This document shows, in pieces, positions 1 to 8,279 of a stretch of 64,000 nt of DNA (the first letter of the stretch is position 1; every line of letters begins with the position of its first letter). The position numbers and the translations under genes were made by a program. The stretch is from Nocardiopsis_B mangrovi (lineage in GTDB: Bacteria; Actinomycetota; Actinomycetes; Streptosporangiales; Streptosporangiaceae): NCBI RefSeq assembly GCF_042653925.1, contig NZ_JBHSFQ010000005.1, positions 248,001 to 312,000 on the forward strand, read 5' to 3'. The notes below the pieces were generated by a model. That model worked only from the letters and a program-made list of their open reading frames with translations. It made no database searches and was not told where the DNA came from.

Positions 1-740
1 GCGCGCTGGGTATCAACCTGGTCCGGGTGAACGACTCCATCGGAACCCTGTTCCCCGAGGCCACCGCGATCCTCGCCGCGAACCTGGTCCGCGACAACCC
101 CGACACCACCTTCTACCTCCACTCCCACGACGACCGCGGGCTCGGCCTCGCCAATTCCCTCGCCTCGATCTTCCACGGCTTCCAGATGATCGAAGGCGGC
201 GTGGCCGGATTCGGCAACAGAGCCGGCCTCGCCAACCTCGAGGTGATGAGCCAGATCTTCACCGAACGCGGCATCACCGTCGCCGGGACCGAACTGAACA
301 CCGAGAAACTGTCCCGCGCAGCCACCCTGGCGGAAGAAGTCTTCATGGTGCTGCCGAACGTCTACCGCCCGGTCAGCGGCATGCTGGTGCGCAACGAGAA
401 CGCCGGGATCGTCAACGTCCCCGACTATCTCGGAGTCAGCCGTCCGGTCGACTACTTCCTGAACCCCATCGGCACCTTCCCCACCACCGTCGCCCAGGCG
501 CTGGAGAACGCCGGATTCCCCGAACACCTCACGGCGAACGAGGAGTTCCTCGAGGCGGTCGCCACCCGCCTCACCGACCACATGGAGAACACGCTCTACC
601 CGGTCAAGCGGGAACGGTTCCAGGAACTCCTCCACCAGGTACACGAGTTCTACACCGACATCGTCCGGCTCGACGCCGTCCACGACGCCGCTCTGGACGT
701 TCTCCAGGAACGCGCCCCTGTCCCGGCACCGGTAGCCTGA
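1..740 (-). other. placeholder strand note: see plus-strand HMGL gene
   Basis: No minus-strand gene is supported in this interval. The interval is filled by the plus-strand HMGL-like gene described in the next entry. Confidence 0.3.
1..740 (+). CDS. HMGL-like family enzyme (isopropylmalate/homocitrate synthase or aldolase superfamily), 5' end missing
   Basis: The reading frame is open from base 3 to the stop at 738-740, so the gene begins to the left of the window. The GTG at 27 is probably internal. The visible 246 or so residues contain the TIM-barrel signatures of the HMGL-like superfamily: HSHDDRGLGLANSL (metal-binding HxH and active-site loop) and GFGNRAGLANLEVM, the counterpart of the GxGERAGNAxLE motif of isopropylmalate and homocitrate synthases. 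A helical C-terminal segment follows. Members condense or cleave 2-oxo acids or acyl-CoA. The exact substrate cannot be read here. It lies about 105 bp before an organic-acid carrier and a 2-hydroxyacid dehydrogenase on the same strand, which suggests a short catabolic operon for a hydroxy or oxo acid. Confidence 0.8.
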   Translation, partial: ALGINLVRVNDSIGTLFPEATAILAANLVRDNPDTTFYLHSHDDRGLGLANSLASIFHGFQMIEGGVAGFGNRAGLANLEVMSQIFTERGITVAGTELNTEKLSRAATLAEEVFMVLPNVYRPVSGMLVRNENAGIVNVPDYLGVSRPVDYFLNPIGTFPTTVAQALENAGFPEHLTANEEFLEAVATRLTDHMENTLYPVKRERFQELLHQVHEFYTDIVRLDAVHDAALDVLQERAPVPAPVA

Positions 741-846
741 CGCCCCTTGGTGTGCGTGCGGTCCCCGTGCGCGCCACTTCCGGTGCCCGCGCGACGGCGG
801 GCACCGGAACGCTCCGTCCCCCGACCATCCGAGAGGTCCGACCGCA

Positions 847-1851
847 ATGGGATCCGCCCCACTGCTCTCGACGATGATCCCGCTCTTGGCCATCGTCCTG
901 ATCGGATACCTCGCCAGCCACACGCGACCCTTTGATGGGAACGCGCAGAAGGCGGTCAACGACTTCGTCTTCTACATAGCGCTCCCGGCCCTGCTGTTCT
1001 CCGCGGTCGCCGGATCCGGCCTGTCCGAAGGAATATCCTGGACCTTCATCGCGGCGAACCTCGCCGTACTGGTCCTGGGATCAGGGATCGGCCTGGCCGC
1101 CGGCACGTACCTGCTCCGGCAACCGGCGCCGCGCGCGCTCACCACGGCGATGCTCGCGGGATACGGGAATGTCGCCTACCTGGGGGTACCGCTCCTGGTC
1201 ACCGCTGTGGGACCACAGGCGGCACTGCCAGTGGCCCTCGGCCAGTTGTTGCACAACCTGTTCTTCATGGTGCTCTATCCCCTGTGCGCGGCCCTCGCGG
1301 CTCAGCCCACGCACACAGCACAGACCGCTTCCCTCGCGCGGGGGGAGGCGACGGAGCCTCCCCCCGCTCCCGTCAAAAGCACCGGACGCGCCATCGTTCG
1401 CGGCGTCGTTCTCAACCCCGTAAGCCTCTCCGTGGTCGCCGGCCTGCTCTTCGCGCTGTTCGGGCTCGGTCTTCCCAGCCCGGCCACAGCCACCATCGAG
1501 ATGCTCGCGGGGGCCGCGGCGCCCGGCGCCCTGTTCTCTGTGGGGCTGACCCTGCGACAGGCCGTGTCGGCACTACGCGAGGGCAGCGTGGGCGTACCGG
1601 AGCTGGGCTGCACGGTCCTGGTGAAGCTCGCCGTCATGCCGCTCATCGCGGTCGCCCTGGTCACATGGGTCTTTCCGATGCCTGCGGTGTGGGCCTTCAC
1701 CACGGTGGTGATGTGCGGGCTGCCCAACGCGGCGACCGCTTATGTGCTGGCCCAGCAGAAGGAGTCCGGCGCCCAGCAGGCCGCGGCCTCCATCGTCACC
1801 ACCAGCGCTCTGTCACTGATCACCCTTCCACTCGCGGCTCTGATCGCGTGA
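847..1851 (+). CDS. AEC-family (auxin efflux carrier-like) organic-acid transporter
   Basis: A 334-aa integral membrane protein made of about ten hydrophobic segments in two halves. The hydrophilic loop near residues 155-180 (Thr/Ala/Glu/Pro-rich) separates the two five-helix bundles, as is usual for the AEC family (PF03547; MdcF-like malonate or malate carriers). The length is typical. The ATG at 847 follows GAGAGG at a suitable distance. It sits between the HMGL-like enzyme and the 2-hydroxyacid dehydrogenase, all on the plus strand with gaps near 100 bp. It may import or export a carboxylate handled by these enzymes. The substrate is inferred from context only. Confidence 0.85.
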   Translation: MGSAPLLSTMIPLLAIVLIGYLASHTRPFDGNAQKAVNDFVFYIALPALLFSAVAGSGLSEGISWTFIAANLAVLVLGSGIGLAAGTYLLRQPAPRALTTAMLAGYGNVAYLGVPLLVTAVGPQAALPVALGQLLHNLFFMVLYPLCAALAAQPTHTAQTASLARGEATEPPPAPVKSTGRAIVRGVVLNPVSLSVVAGLLFALFGLGLPSPATATIEMLAGAAAPGALFSVGLTLRQAVSALREGSVGVPELGCTVLVKLAVMPLIAVALVTWVFPMPAVWAFTTVVMCGLPNAATAYVLAQQKESGAQQAAASIVTTSALSLITLPLAALIA

Positions 1852-1968
1852 CGGAATCACAGGTCCCGCAACCACGGGAAGAGGGATGCAGATACTCGTC
1901 GCGTTCCCAGTGAGACCAATCGGCGCCGGAACCTCAGTTCCAGACACCTACAACCCTAAGGACAACCG

Positions 1969-2937
1969 ATGAGCCCGAATCCACGTATCGTCGTCACTCG
2001 GGCCCTGCCCGGCCAGGTCCTCGTCCCACTCGAGCGGTTGGGAGAGGTCTGGGTCTCACCGCACGAGCGGTCGCTGTCCCCTGGCGAGCTGCGGGAGGCC
2101 GTCCGGGGTGCCGACGCGGTGATCGCGACGGTCAACGACCGCATCGACGAACACGTGCTCAGGGCCGCCGGCCCGCAGCTGCGGGTCGTGGCCAACGTCG
2201 CCACCGGCTATGACAACCTCGATCTGCGCGCAACGAACGCGCACAGGGTGATCGCCACCAACACGCCGGGGGTGCTGGTCGACGCCACCGCGGACCTCAC
2301 CATGGCGCTTCTGCTGGACGTCACCCGGCGGGTGTCGGAAGGCGACCGGCTGATCCGATCCGGAACCCCGTGGGCGTGGGACATGTCGTTCATGCTGGGG
2401 ACCGGCCTGCGAGACAAGAGACTCGGCATCGTCGGCATGGGGCGCATCGGGCGGGCCGTCGCGCAGCGAGCGGCCGCGTTCGGCATGGAGATCGTGCACT
2501 TCTCGCGACGCGGCCCCGGCACCGACGGCCCGAGCCGATGGCTACCGCTGGACGAACTCCTCGCCTCCTCCGACGTGGTCTCCCTGCACTGCCCCCTCAC
2601 TTCCGAGACCCGGCACATGGTGGACGCCGATGCCCTGAAGCGCATGAAGAGCTCCGCCTATCTGATCAACACCGCCCGCGGCCCGGTGGTCGACGAGAAG
2701 GCGCTGGTGGCCGTACTGCAATCCGGTGGCATCGCCGGAGCGGGCCTCGACGTCTACGAAGACGAGCCCGCCGTACAGCCCGGCCTGGCCGAGATGGACA
2801 ACGTGGTACTCGCGCCCCACCTGGGATCCGCCACCACCGAGACACGCACGCGGATGGCCGCCCTGGCCGTCGAGAACGTGGAAGCCGTGCTCACCGGTCA
2901 TCCGGCTCCGTCCCCGATCCTCGTACCGTCCGAGTGA
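1969..2937 (+). CDS. D-isomer-specific 2-hydroxyacid dehydrogenase (glyoxylate/hydroxypyruvate reductase type)
   Basis: A 322-aa NAD(P)-dependent oxidoreductase. The Rossmann motif GMGRIG is at about residues 156-161. The catalytic triad of the family is present: Arg237 in NTARGPVVDE, Glu266 in DVYEDEP and His284 in LAPHLGSAT. Such enzymes interconvert 2-oxo acids and D-2-hydroxy acids (glyoxylate/glycolate, hydroxypyruvate/glycerate). The length is standard and no key residue is lost. The ATG at 1969 is preceded by AAGGAC. As the last of three co-directional genes, it probably reduces an oxo-acid product of the upstream enzyme. The substrate remains open. Confidence 0.9.
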   Translation: MSPNPRIVVTRALPGQVLVPLERLGEVWVSPHERSLSPGELREAVRGADAVIATVNDRIDEHVLRAAGPQLRVVANVATGYDNLDLRATNAHRVIATNTPGVLVDATADLTMALLLDVTRRVSEGDRLIRSGTPWAWDMSFMLGTGLRDKRLGIVGMGRIGRAVAQRAAAFGMEIVHFSRRGPGTDGPSRWLPLDELLASSDVVSLHCPLTSETRHMVDADALKRMKSSAYLINTARGPVVDEKALVAVLQSGGIAGAGLDVYEDEPAVQPGLAEMDNVVLAPHLGSATTETRTRMAALAVENVEAVLTGHPAPSPILVPSE

Positions 2938-3660
2938 ACACGTGTGCTGTGGTCGGCGGGGACGGAGCTGAGGTGGCGCGGCGACAAGCCGATGCCGCAC
3001 CGACCGAGGACGAGGAAACCGTCAGCGCGATCCGCCGGCGGTTCGAGCGCCGAGATCCACCCCGGGGGCGGAACCGGCTCTGCGGGTCCTGATTCGTGCA
3101 AGCGTTCCACCGAGCCCTGCGGGAATGCCGCTGGACTGGCCGGTTTCGCGGCGGCCGCGTGGGCACCGGGCGAACGAACACCTGATGTCTCCCGGCCCGA
3201 CAAGGCCTATGAGAGAGCGGTGGTGGCGGGTGTCCCCGGAGGTCTTCGGACCAGACGAGTGTTCGCCCCATCAGCAGCCATGTGGCCAGGATCGTCCGTT
3301 CCAGTCCCTGGGTGGCCTCGGCTGTCCGCCTGTCTTGTCCGTCGAGTCCGGCCGTGGTGCTCTCGCCAGCCGCCATGTCGGTGAACTCCACGGGGGTGAG
3401 TCCGCTCCAGTCGTAGCCGTGGTGGCCCGTCCGGACCGCCTGTCCGCGCCACCCGGCGCCTTCGTATCCGGAGACGCCCCCGGAGCGGAGACGATCGCCG
3501 GTGGCCGCCTCACCGGCCTGGGCGGGAAGCCTGCGTGGATCATCGACCTCGGCGGGGTCGCGACCGCCCGGGACCCGGAGGCGTTCGTCCTGATGACGTG
3601 CGATCCGGTCCGCGCGCCGGATCCGTTGCCGTCCGGCATGTGCACCGCCCGGTGCACGCC
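2938..3660. other. gene-poor stretch of about 720 bp, probably decayed sequence
   Basis: No convincing gene is seen between the dehydrogenase and the DUF418 gene. The frames that stay open have the biased composition of shadow frames. On the minus strand near 3300-3430 a short stretch reading GLTPVEFTDM resembles the tail of IS3-type transposases, but it is too short to call. I treat the interval as non-coding or decayed. Confidence 0.4.
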
Positions 3661-3678
3661 CCGTGACATCTGTCATGG
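3661..3678. promoter_or_regulatory. imperfect dyad CCGTGACA-N2-TGTCATGG upstream of the DUF418 gene
   Basis: An inverted repeat with 8-bp arms and one mismatch. The arm is nearly identical to the second dyad at 3713-3731. The centres lie about 52-53 bp apart, close to five helical turns, which would suit cooperative binding of a dimeric regulator on one DNA face. The regulator is unknown. Confidence 0.45.
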
Positions 3679-3712
3679 CCGACCTGTGCGGGGCGCGGAG
3701 AAAACCCATGAT

Positions 3713-3731
3713 CCGTGACACTCTGTCACGG
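3713..3731. promoter_or_regulatory. perfect dyad CCGTGACA-N3-TGTCACGG upstream of the DUF418 gene
   Basis: A perfect 8-bp inverted repeat with a 3-nt spacer, ending 25 bp before the ATG at 3757. The position suggests an operator overlapping the promoter or 5' leader. TGACA/TGTCA dyads are used by several TetR-, GntR- and MarR-type proteins, so the family of the regulator cannot be inferred. Confidence 0.5.
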
Positions 3732-3756
3732 TGCTGCCCCGATTTAGGTTCGGAGT

Positions 3757-5001
3757 ATGAACGCCGACCACGACCGTTCCGCTCCGCCACCGCCCGCCCG
3801 ACCGGCCGAGGCGTTTTCTACGCCCCCCGACCCGGGAGCGGCGCGGACGCGTCCGTACGCCCCGTCCGGTCCGGCCGCGTCCACCCCCGGCTCCGAACGC
3901 TTGCTCGCCCCCGACCTCGCGCGGGGGGTGATGCTGCTGCTCATCGCCCTGGCCCACTCCCGCATGCTGCACGCGGGCGGCCTCGCGCTCACCGAGCCCG
4001 CCGGGGGCGGCCCGGTCGACATCGTCGTCCAGTGGCTGCTGACGTCGGCGGTGGACGGACGGGCCGCCCCGCTGTTCGGGCTGCTCTTCGGGTATGGCCT
4101 CGTGCAGATGACCCGCCGCCACTCCGGCCCCGGCGGGGACCCGGCGCGGGCGCGGCGGCTGATCCGCCGCCGCGGTGCCTGGCTAGTCGTGTTCGGCGCA
4201 GCGCACGTGGTGCTGCTGTACAGCGGGGACGTGATCGGGGCCTATGGGGTGTTCGCCCTGATGTTCGCGGGGGCGGTGGCCTGGTCGGGCCGCCGACTGT
4301 GGTCGGTCGCGGCCGTCGCCCTGGCGTTCGGGGTGGCGTGCTACACCGTGCTCCAACTGGTCGCCGGGACCGGTGGGGCGCCACACGTGGGGGCCACGCT
4401 GCTCGACAGCGCCCTGCTGCGGGCCGCGACGCTCCCGGTGGTACCGTTCGCCGCGCTGTCCGTGCTCCCGTCGGTCCTGATCGGGATCTGGGCCGGTCGG
4501 CTGCGCGTACTGGAGCAGCCCGAGCGCTACCGGCCGGTGCTGCGCCGGGCCGCCCTCATCGGGTTCCCGGTGGCGGTGCTGGGGGCACAGCCGGTCGCCC
4601 TCCAGGCAGCGGGGGTGTGGGCACCGGACACGGTCGCGGGCGGGATCGCCGCCTTGGCCCTGTTCTCCGCGACCGGCATCGCCGGGGGGCCGGCCTTCGC
4701 GGCGGCCATCGCGCTGGTCGCGCTCCGGATCGGAGATCGGCGCGGCCCCGTGACCAACGCGCTGGTGGCGTGCGGCCGCCGGTCGATGACCTTCTACCTG
4801 GCCCAGTCTCCGGTGTGGCTGGTGGTCACCGAACCTTCGCTGCTCGGACTGGGCGGCCAGATGAGTGCGGCGGCGGCAGCCGGGGTGGCCGTGGCCACGT
4901 GGGTCGTCACCGTCCTGATCGCGGACGTGCTGGGGCGCACGGGGCGGCGCGGACCGGCGGAGGCCCTGCTGCGGCGGCTGACCTACCGGGGCAGGGCCTA
5001 G
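3757..5001 (+). CDS. DUF418 (YeiB-like) multi-pass membrane protein
   Basis: A 414-aa protein with a Pro-rich cytoplasmic N terminus of about 50 residues and then eight or more hydrophobic helices. The features LLFGYGL near residue 110 and the C-terminal segment around GRRSMTFYLAQSP match the DUF418/YeiB family, which is related to membrane acyltransferase-like proteins. No biochemical role is established for the family. The start at 3757 is chosen because GGAG lies just upstream and the two TGACA/TGTCA dyads precede it. The stop codon is followed after 8 bp by the end of a minus-strand transposase fragment, so the 3' flank has been remodelled. Confidence 0.8.
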   Translation: MNADHDRSAPPPPARPAEAFSTPPDPGAARTRPYAPSGPAASTPGSERLLAPDLARGVMLLLIALAHSRMLHAGGLALTEPAGGGPVDIVVQWLLTSAVDGRAAPLFGLLFGYGLVQMTRRHSGPGGDPARARRLIRRRGAWLVVFGAAHVVLLYSGDVIGAYGVFALMFAGAVAWSGRRLWSVAAVALAFGVACYTVLQLVAGTGGAPHVGATLLDSALLRAATLPVVPFAALSVLPSVLIGIWAGRLRVLEQPERYRPVLRRAALIGFPVAVLGAQPVALQAAGVWAPDTVAGGIAALALFSATGIAGGPAFAAAIALVALRIGDRRGPVTNALVACGRRSMTFYLAQSPVWLVVTEPSLLGLGGQMSAAAAAGVAVATWVVTVLIADVLGRTGRRGPAEALLRRLTYRGRA

Positions 5002-5009
5002 CTTGTTGT

Positions 5010-5550
5010 TTAACTTGCTTGCTTGTCTCCAGCGCAGCTCATAGTGCCCGTTTTGTTCTTCTTCGGAACCCCGTGCCGGGGAGCAGGGCGCTTGTTCCTG
5101 CTCCCCCGCGGGCGCCCCGGACCCGGCCGCGATCCCCGCGGAACACCCGCCGGCACGGGCAATAACGCGCGGATGCGCCGAAACCCCCTGCGCACTCGCG
5201 ACGGACTCAAGCGCCCCGGCTCAGCAGGACGCTGCCAGGGCAGGCGCACATCACCCACCACGCACCGCGCCAACCGCAACCGCGTGTAGGCCGCGATCAC
5301 GATCCAGCCCCACCGGTCCGCCGCCGCAGGGTCGCGCAGCCGCGGTGCGTTCCACCCCAGCTGCTGCTTGAGGAACCGGAAGGTGTGCTCGATGTCGAAC
5401 CGCCGCAGATAGGCCTGCCAGAGCCGGTCCACCTCGCCCGGGCCCAGCCCCACGGCGGAGGTCCACAGCCACAGCGGCTGCGGAGAACGACGGCTGGGCA
5501 GGGCCTCGACCTCCAAGAACACCAGGGCGCCCTCGATCACCGGCAGTAGG
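5010..5550 (-). pseudogene. C-terminal fragment of a DDE transposase
   Basis: About 178 codons on the minus strand encode the end of an actinobacterial IS4/IS701-like DDE transposase. Visible are VIEGALVFLEVEALP, WLWTSAVGLGPGEVDRLW, the catalytic-glutamate region RRFDIEHTFRFLKQQLGW and a basic C-terminal tail. The N-terminal two thirds, including the first two catalytic aspartates, are absent. The coding frame starts abruptly near 5550, where it abuts the tail of an unrelated transporter fragment in another frame. It cannot be mobile by itself. Confidence 0.8.
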
Positions 5551-5658
5551 GGCCGACGCGCCGCCGATCTCCCCGCCGGTGGAGAAGCCCTGCAACAGCC
5601 GCAGCAGCACCAGGAGGATCGGGGCCAGGATGCCGATCTGCGCGTAGCCGGGCTCGCC
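5551..5658 (-). pseudogene. short remnant of an MHS-family (MFS) transporter
   Basis: On the minus strand 36 codons read a segment ending in RLLQGFSTGGEIGGASA, preceded by GYAQIGILAPILLVLL. This is the hallmark helix and loop of metabolite:H+ symporters (ProP/ShiA/KgtP type), where the consensus is RLLQGFSxGGExGGA. A TGA at 5662-5664 precedes it in frame. At about 5550 the homology stops and the transposase fragment begins in another frame. The rest of the transporter is missing. The next gene is an IclR regulator, and IclR genes often sit beside such transporters. Confidence 0.7.
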
Positions 5659-5717
5659 TTGTCAAGGCGCATCTGCGCCGTCCGGGGTCCGCACGGACGC
5701 CATGCCATACTTGGCGC

Positions 5718-7262
5718 GTGAAAGCCGCCGACCCGCAGGCCCATCGGGGCGCGATCGAGGTGCTGGGGATCATCGACGCCTTGGTCGGCCGCTCTCCAGA
5801 GGGCTGGGGAGTGCGGGAGCTGGCCGAGCACCTGGGTGCCAGCCGGAGCACGGTCAACCGTGTTCTGGCGACCCTCGCCGAGTACCGCCTGGCCGGCCAG
5901 AGCTCGCACGGCCTCTACACGGTCGGCCCCCGGTTGCGGGTGCTCGCCGCGACACTGCGCCGCCGACACCCTCTCTTCGCCGTGGCCGGGCCGCTGCTCG
6001 ACGCGCTGAGGGACGCCACACTGGCTACGGCCGTCCTCTCGGTCTCCACGCCCGATCCCTGCCGGTGCACCGTGCTCTTGTGCCGGGAACCCGCCCTGCC
6101 GGTGCGGTACACGCTGACTCCCGGCGCTCGGCTGCCCACCTACGCCGGGGCGGCGGGCCTGGCGATCCTCACGCAGACCGGAACGGCGGACCTCCCGCCG
6201 GAGCTGGACCCGCCCACGCGGTCGGCTGCCCGAACCCCGGACGACGTCGATGCGATGCTGGCGGAAGCCGAACGGCGCGGCGGCGTGGTGAGCATCGGCA
6301 AGCACATCCCCGACGCCGCTGGAATCGCCCGGGGATTCAGGATCGACCACGCGATGGCCGGCTCGATCACCGTCTCGCGGCCCCGGGCGGAATTCGATGA
6401 ATCCCGCGTGGATGCCACATTGGGCCTGATCTCGCAGGCGGTGGAGGAACTCACCGCGCGCCTGACACACACGGGCGGCCGACCATCCAGCGCCCCGGCG
6501 CGGCGCCCCCCGGGACTCGAGCCCACGCTGGTGGGCAGGGTGGCGCGGCTGATCACCCGCCTGTGCACGGCCGCGGAGACAGCGATGACCGCAGTCGAGC
6601 CGGCCGCGGCCGTCGGGGCGCGCTCGGTCGCCGCCGAGAGGCTCGTGCGCGCGGCCGGCGACTTCGGCCTTCTCTCATGGGGTGGCGACTCCGTTCTCAG
6701 AGTCGGCCCCGCCCTGCTGGGATGGGCGGCGGCATTGGGCGCCGGGGGTGATGACCGGCTCGACCTCGCCGAACTGGCGAGGGAGGAGCTGTCCCGGCTG
6801 GCCGACGACACCGGCGAGACCGTGGGCCTGGCGTACTTCGACGGCGATCGCGCCCGGCTGGTGGCCACGGTTCCGGGGCGCGAGGCCATCCGGTACGTCC
6901 TCCAGACCGATGTGGACATTCCGCTCTACGCGGGGGCGATCGGCAAGTCCATTCTGGCCTACACCCCGGACCTGCTGGAGTCGATCGAGCTGGTCCCCTA
7001 CACCGAGCGCACACCGGTGGACAAGGACGCGCTGCGCGTCGAGCTGAAGAGGATCGCGGAACGGGGATGGGCCCGGGGCGAGGGGGAGCGTATCCCCGAG
7101 GCATCCGGGATCGCCGCCCCGTTCTTCATCGACGGCCGGATCAGCGGCGCCGTGACCGTGACCGTCCCCCGCCACCGCATGGACCACAGCCGCGCCGACG
7201 TGATCACCCACGCCGTGCGCCAAGTGGCGTCCAGGCTCACCGGTTTGTTGTCGACCTGGTAG
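5718..7262 (+). CDS. tandem (double-length) IclR-family transcriptional regulator
   Basis: A 514-aa protein, twice the usual IclR length of about 250-260. Residues 10-75 form a winged helix-turn-helix (VRELAEHLGASRSTVNRVLATL). Residues 80-255 form an IclR effector domain (SIGKHIPDAAGIARGF, GSITVSRP). A linker follows at 255-275. A second unit at 275-514 has a degenerate DNA-binding half and a well-conserved effector half (YAGAIGKSILAYTP, GERIPEASGIAAPF, GAVTVTVPRHR). The protein looks like a fused duplication that could act as an internal dimer with one DNA-reading head. The start is the GTG at 5718; no clear ribosome-binding site precedes it. Probable targets are the neighbouring organic-acid genes or the lost MHS transporter. 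Confidence 0.85.
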   Translation: MKAADPQAHRGAIEVLGIIDALVGRSPEGWGVRELAEHLGASRSTVNRVLATLAEYRLAGQSSHGLYTVGPRLRVLAATLRRRHPLFAVAGPLLDALRDATLATAVLSVSTPDPCRCTVLLCREPALPVRYTLTPGARLPTYAGAAGLAILTQTGTADLPPELDPPTRSAARTPDDVDAMLAEAERRGGVVSIGKHIPDAAGIARGFRIDHAMAGSITVSRPRAEFDESRVDATLGLISQAVEELTARLTHTGGRPSSAPARRPPGLEPTLVGRVARLITRLCTAAETAMTAVEPAAAVGARSVAAERLVRAAGDFGLLSWGGDSVLRVGPALLGWAAALGAGGDDRLDLAELAREELSRLADDTGETVGLAYFDGDRARLVATVPGREAIRYVLQTDVDIPLYAGAIGKSILAYTPDLLESIELVPYTERTPVDKDALRVELKRIAERGWARGEGERIPEASGIAAPFFIDGRISGAVTVTVPRHRMDHSRADVITHAVRQVASRLTGLLSTW

Positions 7263-7541
7263 AGAGGCCGTGCGAGCCTCGCGGCGGCCGAGGCCACGGC
7301 CGTGTCGGTGCAGCCGCGAGCGTGAGGCCGGACGGCCGATGAGTCCGCCCGAGCCGGTTCTTGGAGGATGATGTCGGGACCCCTCGAAGACGCGGGGAAT
7401 GTGCGCAGAGAACTCTCTCGGTGCAGTAATCCTGACCGGCGGCGGCGTGAGTGAGCGAAACGGCGATCCTCGGCTGAGCTCGGCTCGCCGCGGTCGTACA
7501 GCGGTGGAAGTCGAGGGACATCGGATGGGAGGCCAGGGCGC

Positions 7542-8141
7542 ATGACGGTGAACCCCTCACGGGCGCATCGCCCCGGTGGGCGCACGCGTCAGGTCACGGA
7601 GCGGCTGTGGGCGGCGGCGCTCGACATCCTCGCCGAGAAGGGGGTCGATGGCCTGCAGTACGAGGAGCTCGCTTCACGCGCGCGCGTCGGTCGCGCCACG
7701 GTCTATCGACGGTGGCCGAATCGCGATGACCTCTTTCGCGACGTGCTCGCGCGGTTCGCCGAGACATCGGTGCCGATCGACGACACCGGCGATGTCGTCC
7801 GCGATCTCACGGCCTTCCTGCACTCGTTCGCCGAGGCATCCGCGACCCCGACCGGCCGTGCTGTGCTGCAGATCCTCCTGCGCCGTGTCGATGAAGCCGA
7901 TGGGCTGCACCGTATGGGGCTGGAGCTCCTGGATCGTCGTACCGACGATCTGCAGCGACGCCTCGACCGGGCGACCGCGGCCGGGCAGTTGCCGCCGACG
8001 GAAGCGCCCTTCGTCAACATGATGCTCTCGGGCCCCGTGCAGTGGTTCGTCCTGCGACGAGCGCGCCCTTTCACGCTGAGCGATGCGCGCGAGATCGTTG
8101 AACTCGTGGTGGCCGGATTATGGCGTGATCACGCCGAATAG
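7542..8141 (+). CDS. TetR/AcrR-family transcriptional regulator
   Basis: A 199-aa protein with an N-terminal helix-turn-helix at about residues 20-65 (LAAALDILAEKGVDGLQYEELASRAR region, then VGRATVYRRWPNRDDL), the standard TetR DNA-binding head. A helical ligand/dimer domain follows with a C-terminal effector segment near PVQWFVLRRARP. The ATG at 7542 follows GGAGG. It lies about 140 bp before a crotonase gene on the same strand, so it may regulate that gene. It is the first gene of a block (7.5-14.1 kb) that appears foreign to its surroundings. Confidence 0.85.
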   Translation: MTVNPSRAHRPGGRTRQVTERLWAAALDILAEKGVDGLQYEELASRARVGRATVYRRWPNRDDLFRDVLARFAETSVPIDDTGDVVRDLTAFLHSFAEASATPTGRAVLQILLRRVDEADGLHRMGLELLDRRTDDLQRRLDRATAAGQLPPTEAPFVNMMLSGPVQWFVLRRARPFTLSDAREIVELVVAGLWRDHAE

Positions 8142-8279
8142 ATCCCCGAACCTTCGTCGACCGACTGGTGCGTGCGCATTCCCTGCGATCTTTCGGACAG
8201 AAGATCACTCTTCACCCTTAGAGAGATAATGTGTCTCATTAACGGGCGAGGGCGGCTCGCTCCGACGGAGGGACTCACC

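Noticed and set aside
1..740. A minus-strand entry over the first gene
   Set aside because: I listed a low-confidence note only to record that no minus-strand gene is supported there; the interval belongs to the plus-strand HMGL-like gene.
3125..3718. A 197-codon plus-strand frame before the DUF418 gene
   Set aside because: No domain, odd composition, and it runs into the operator-like dyads.
5659..6470. Upstream extension of the minus-strand transposase frame across the IclR gene
   Set aside because: The frame is open only because of GC bias; transposase similarity ends near 5550.
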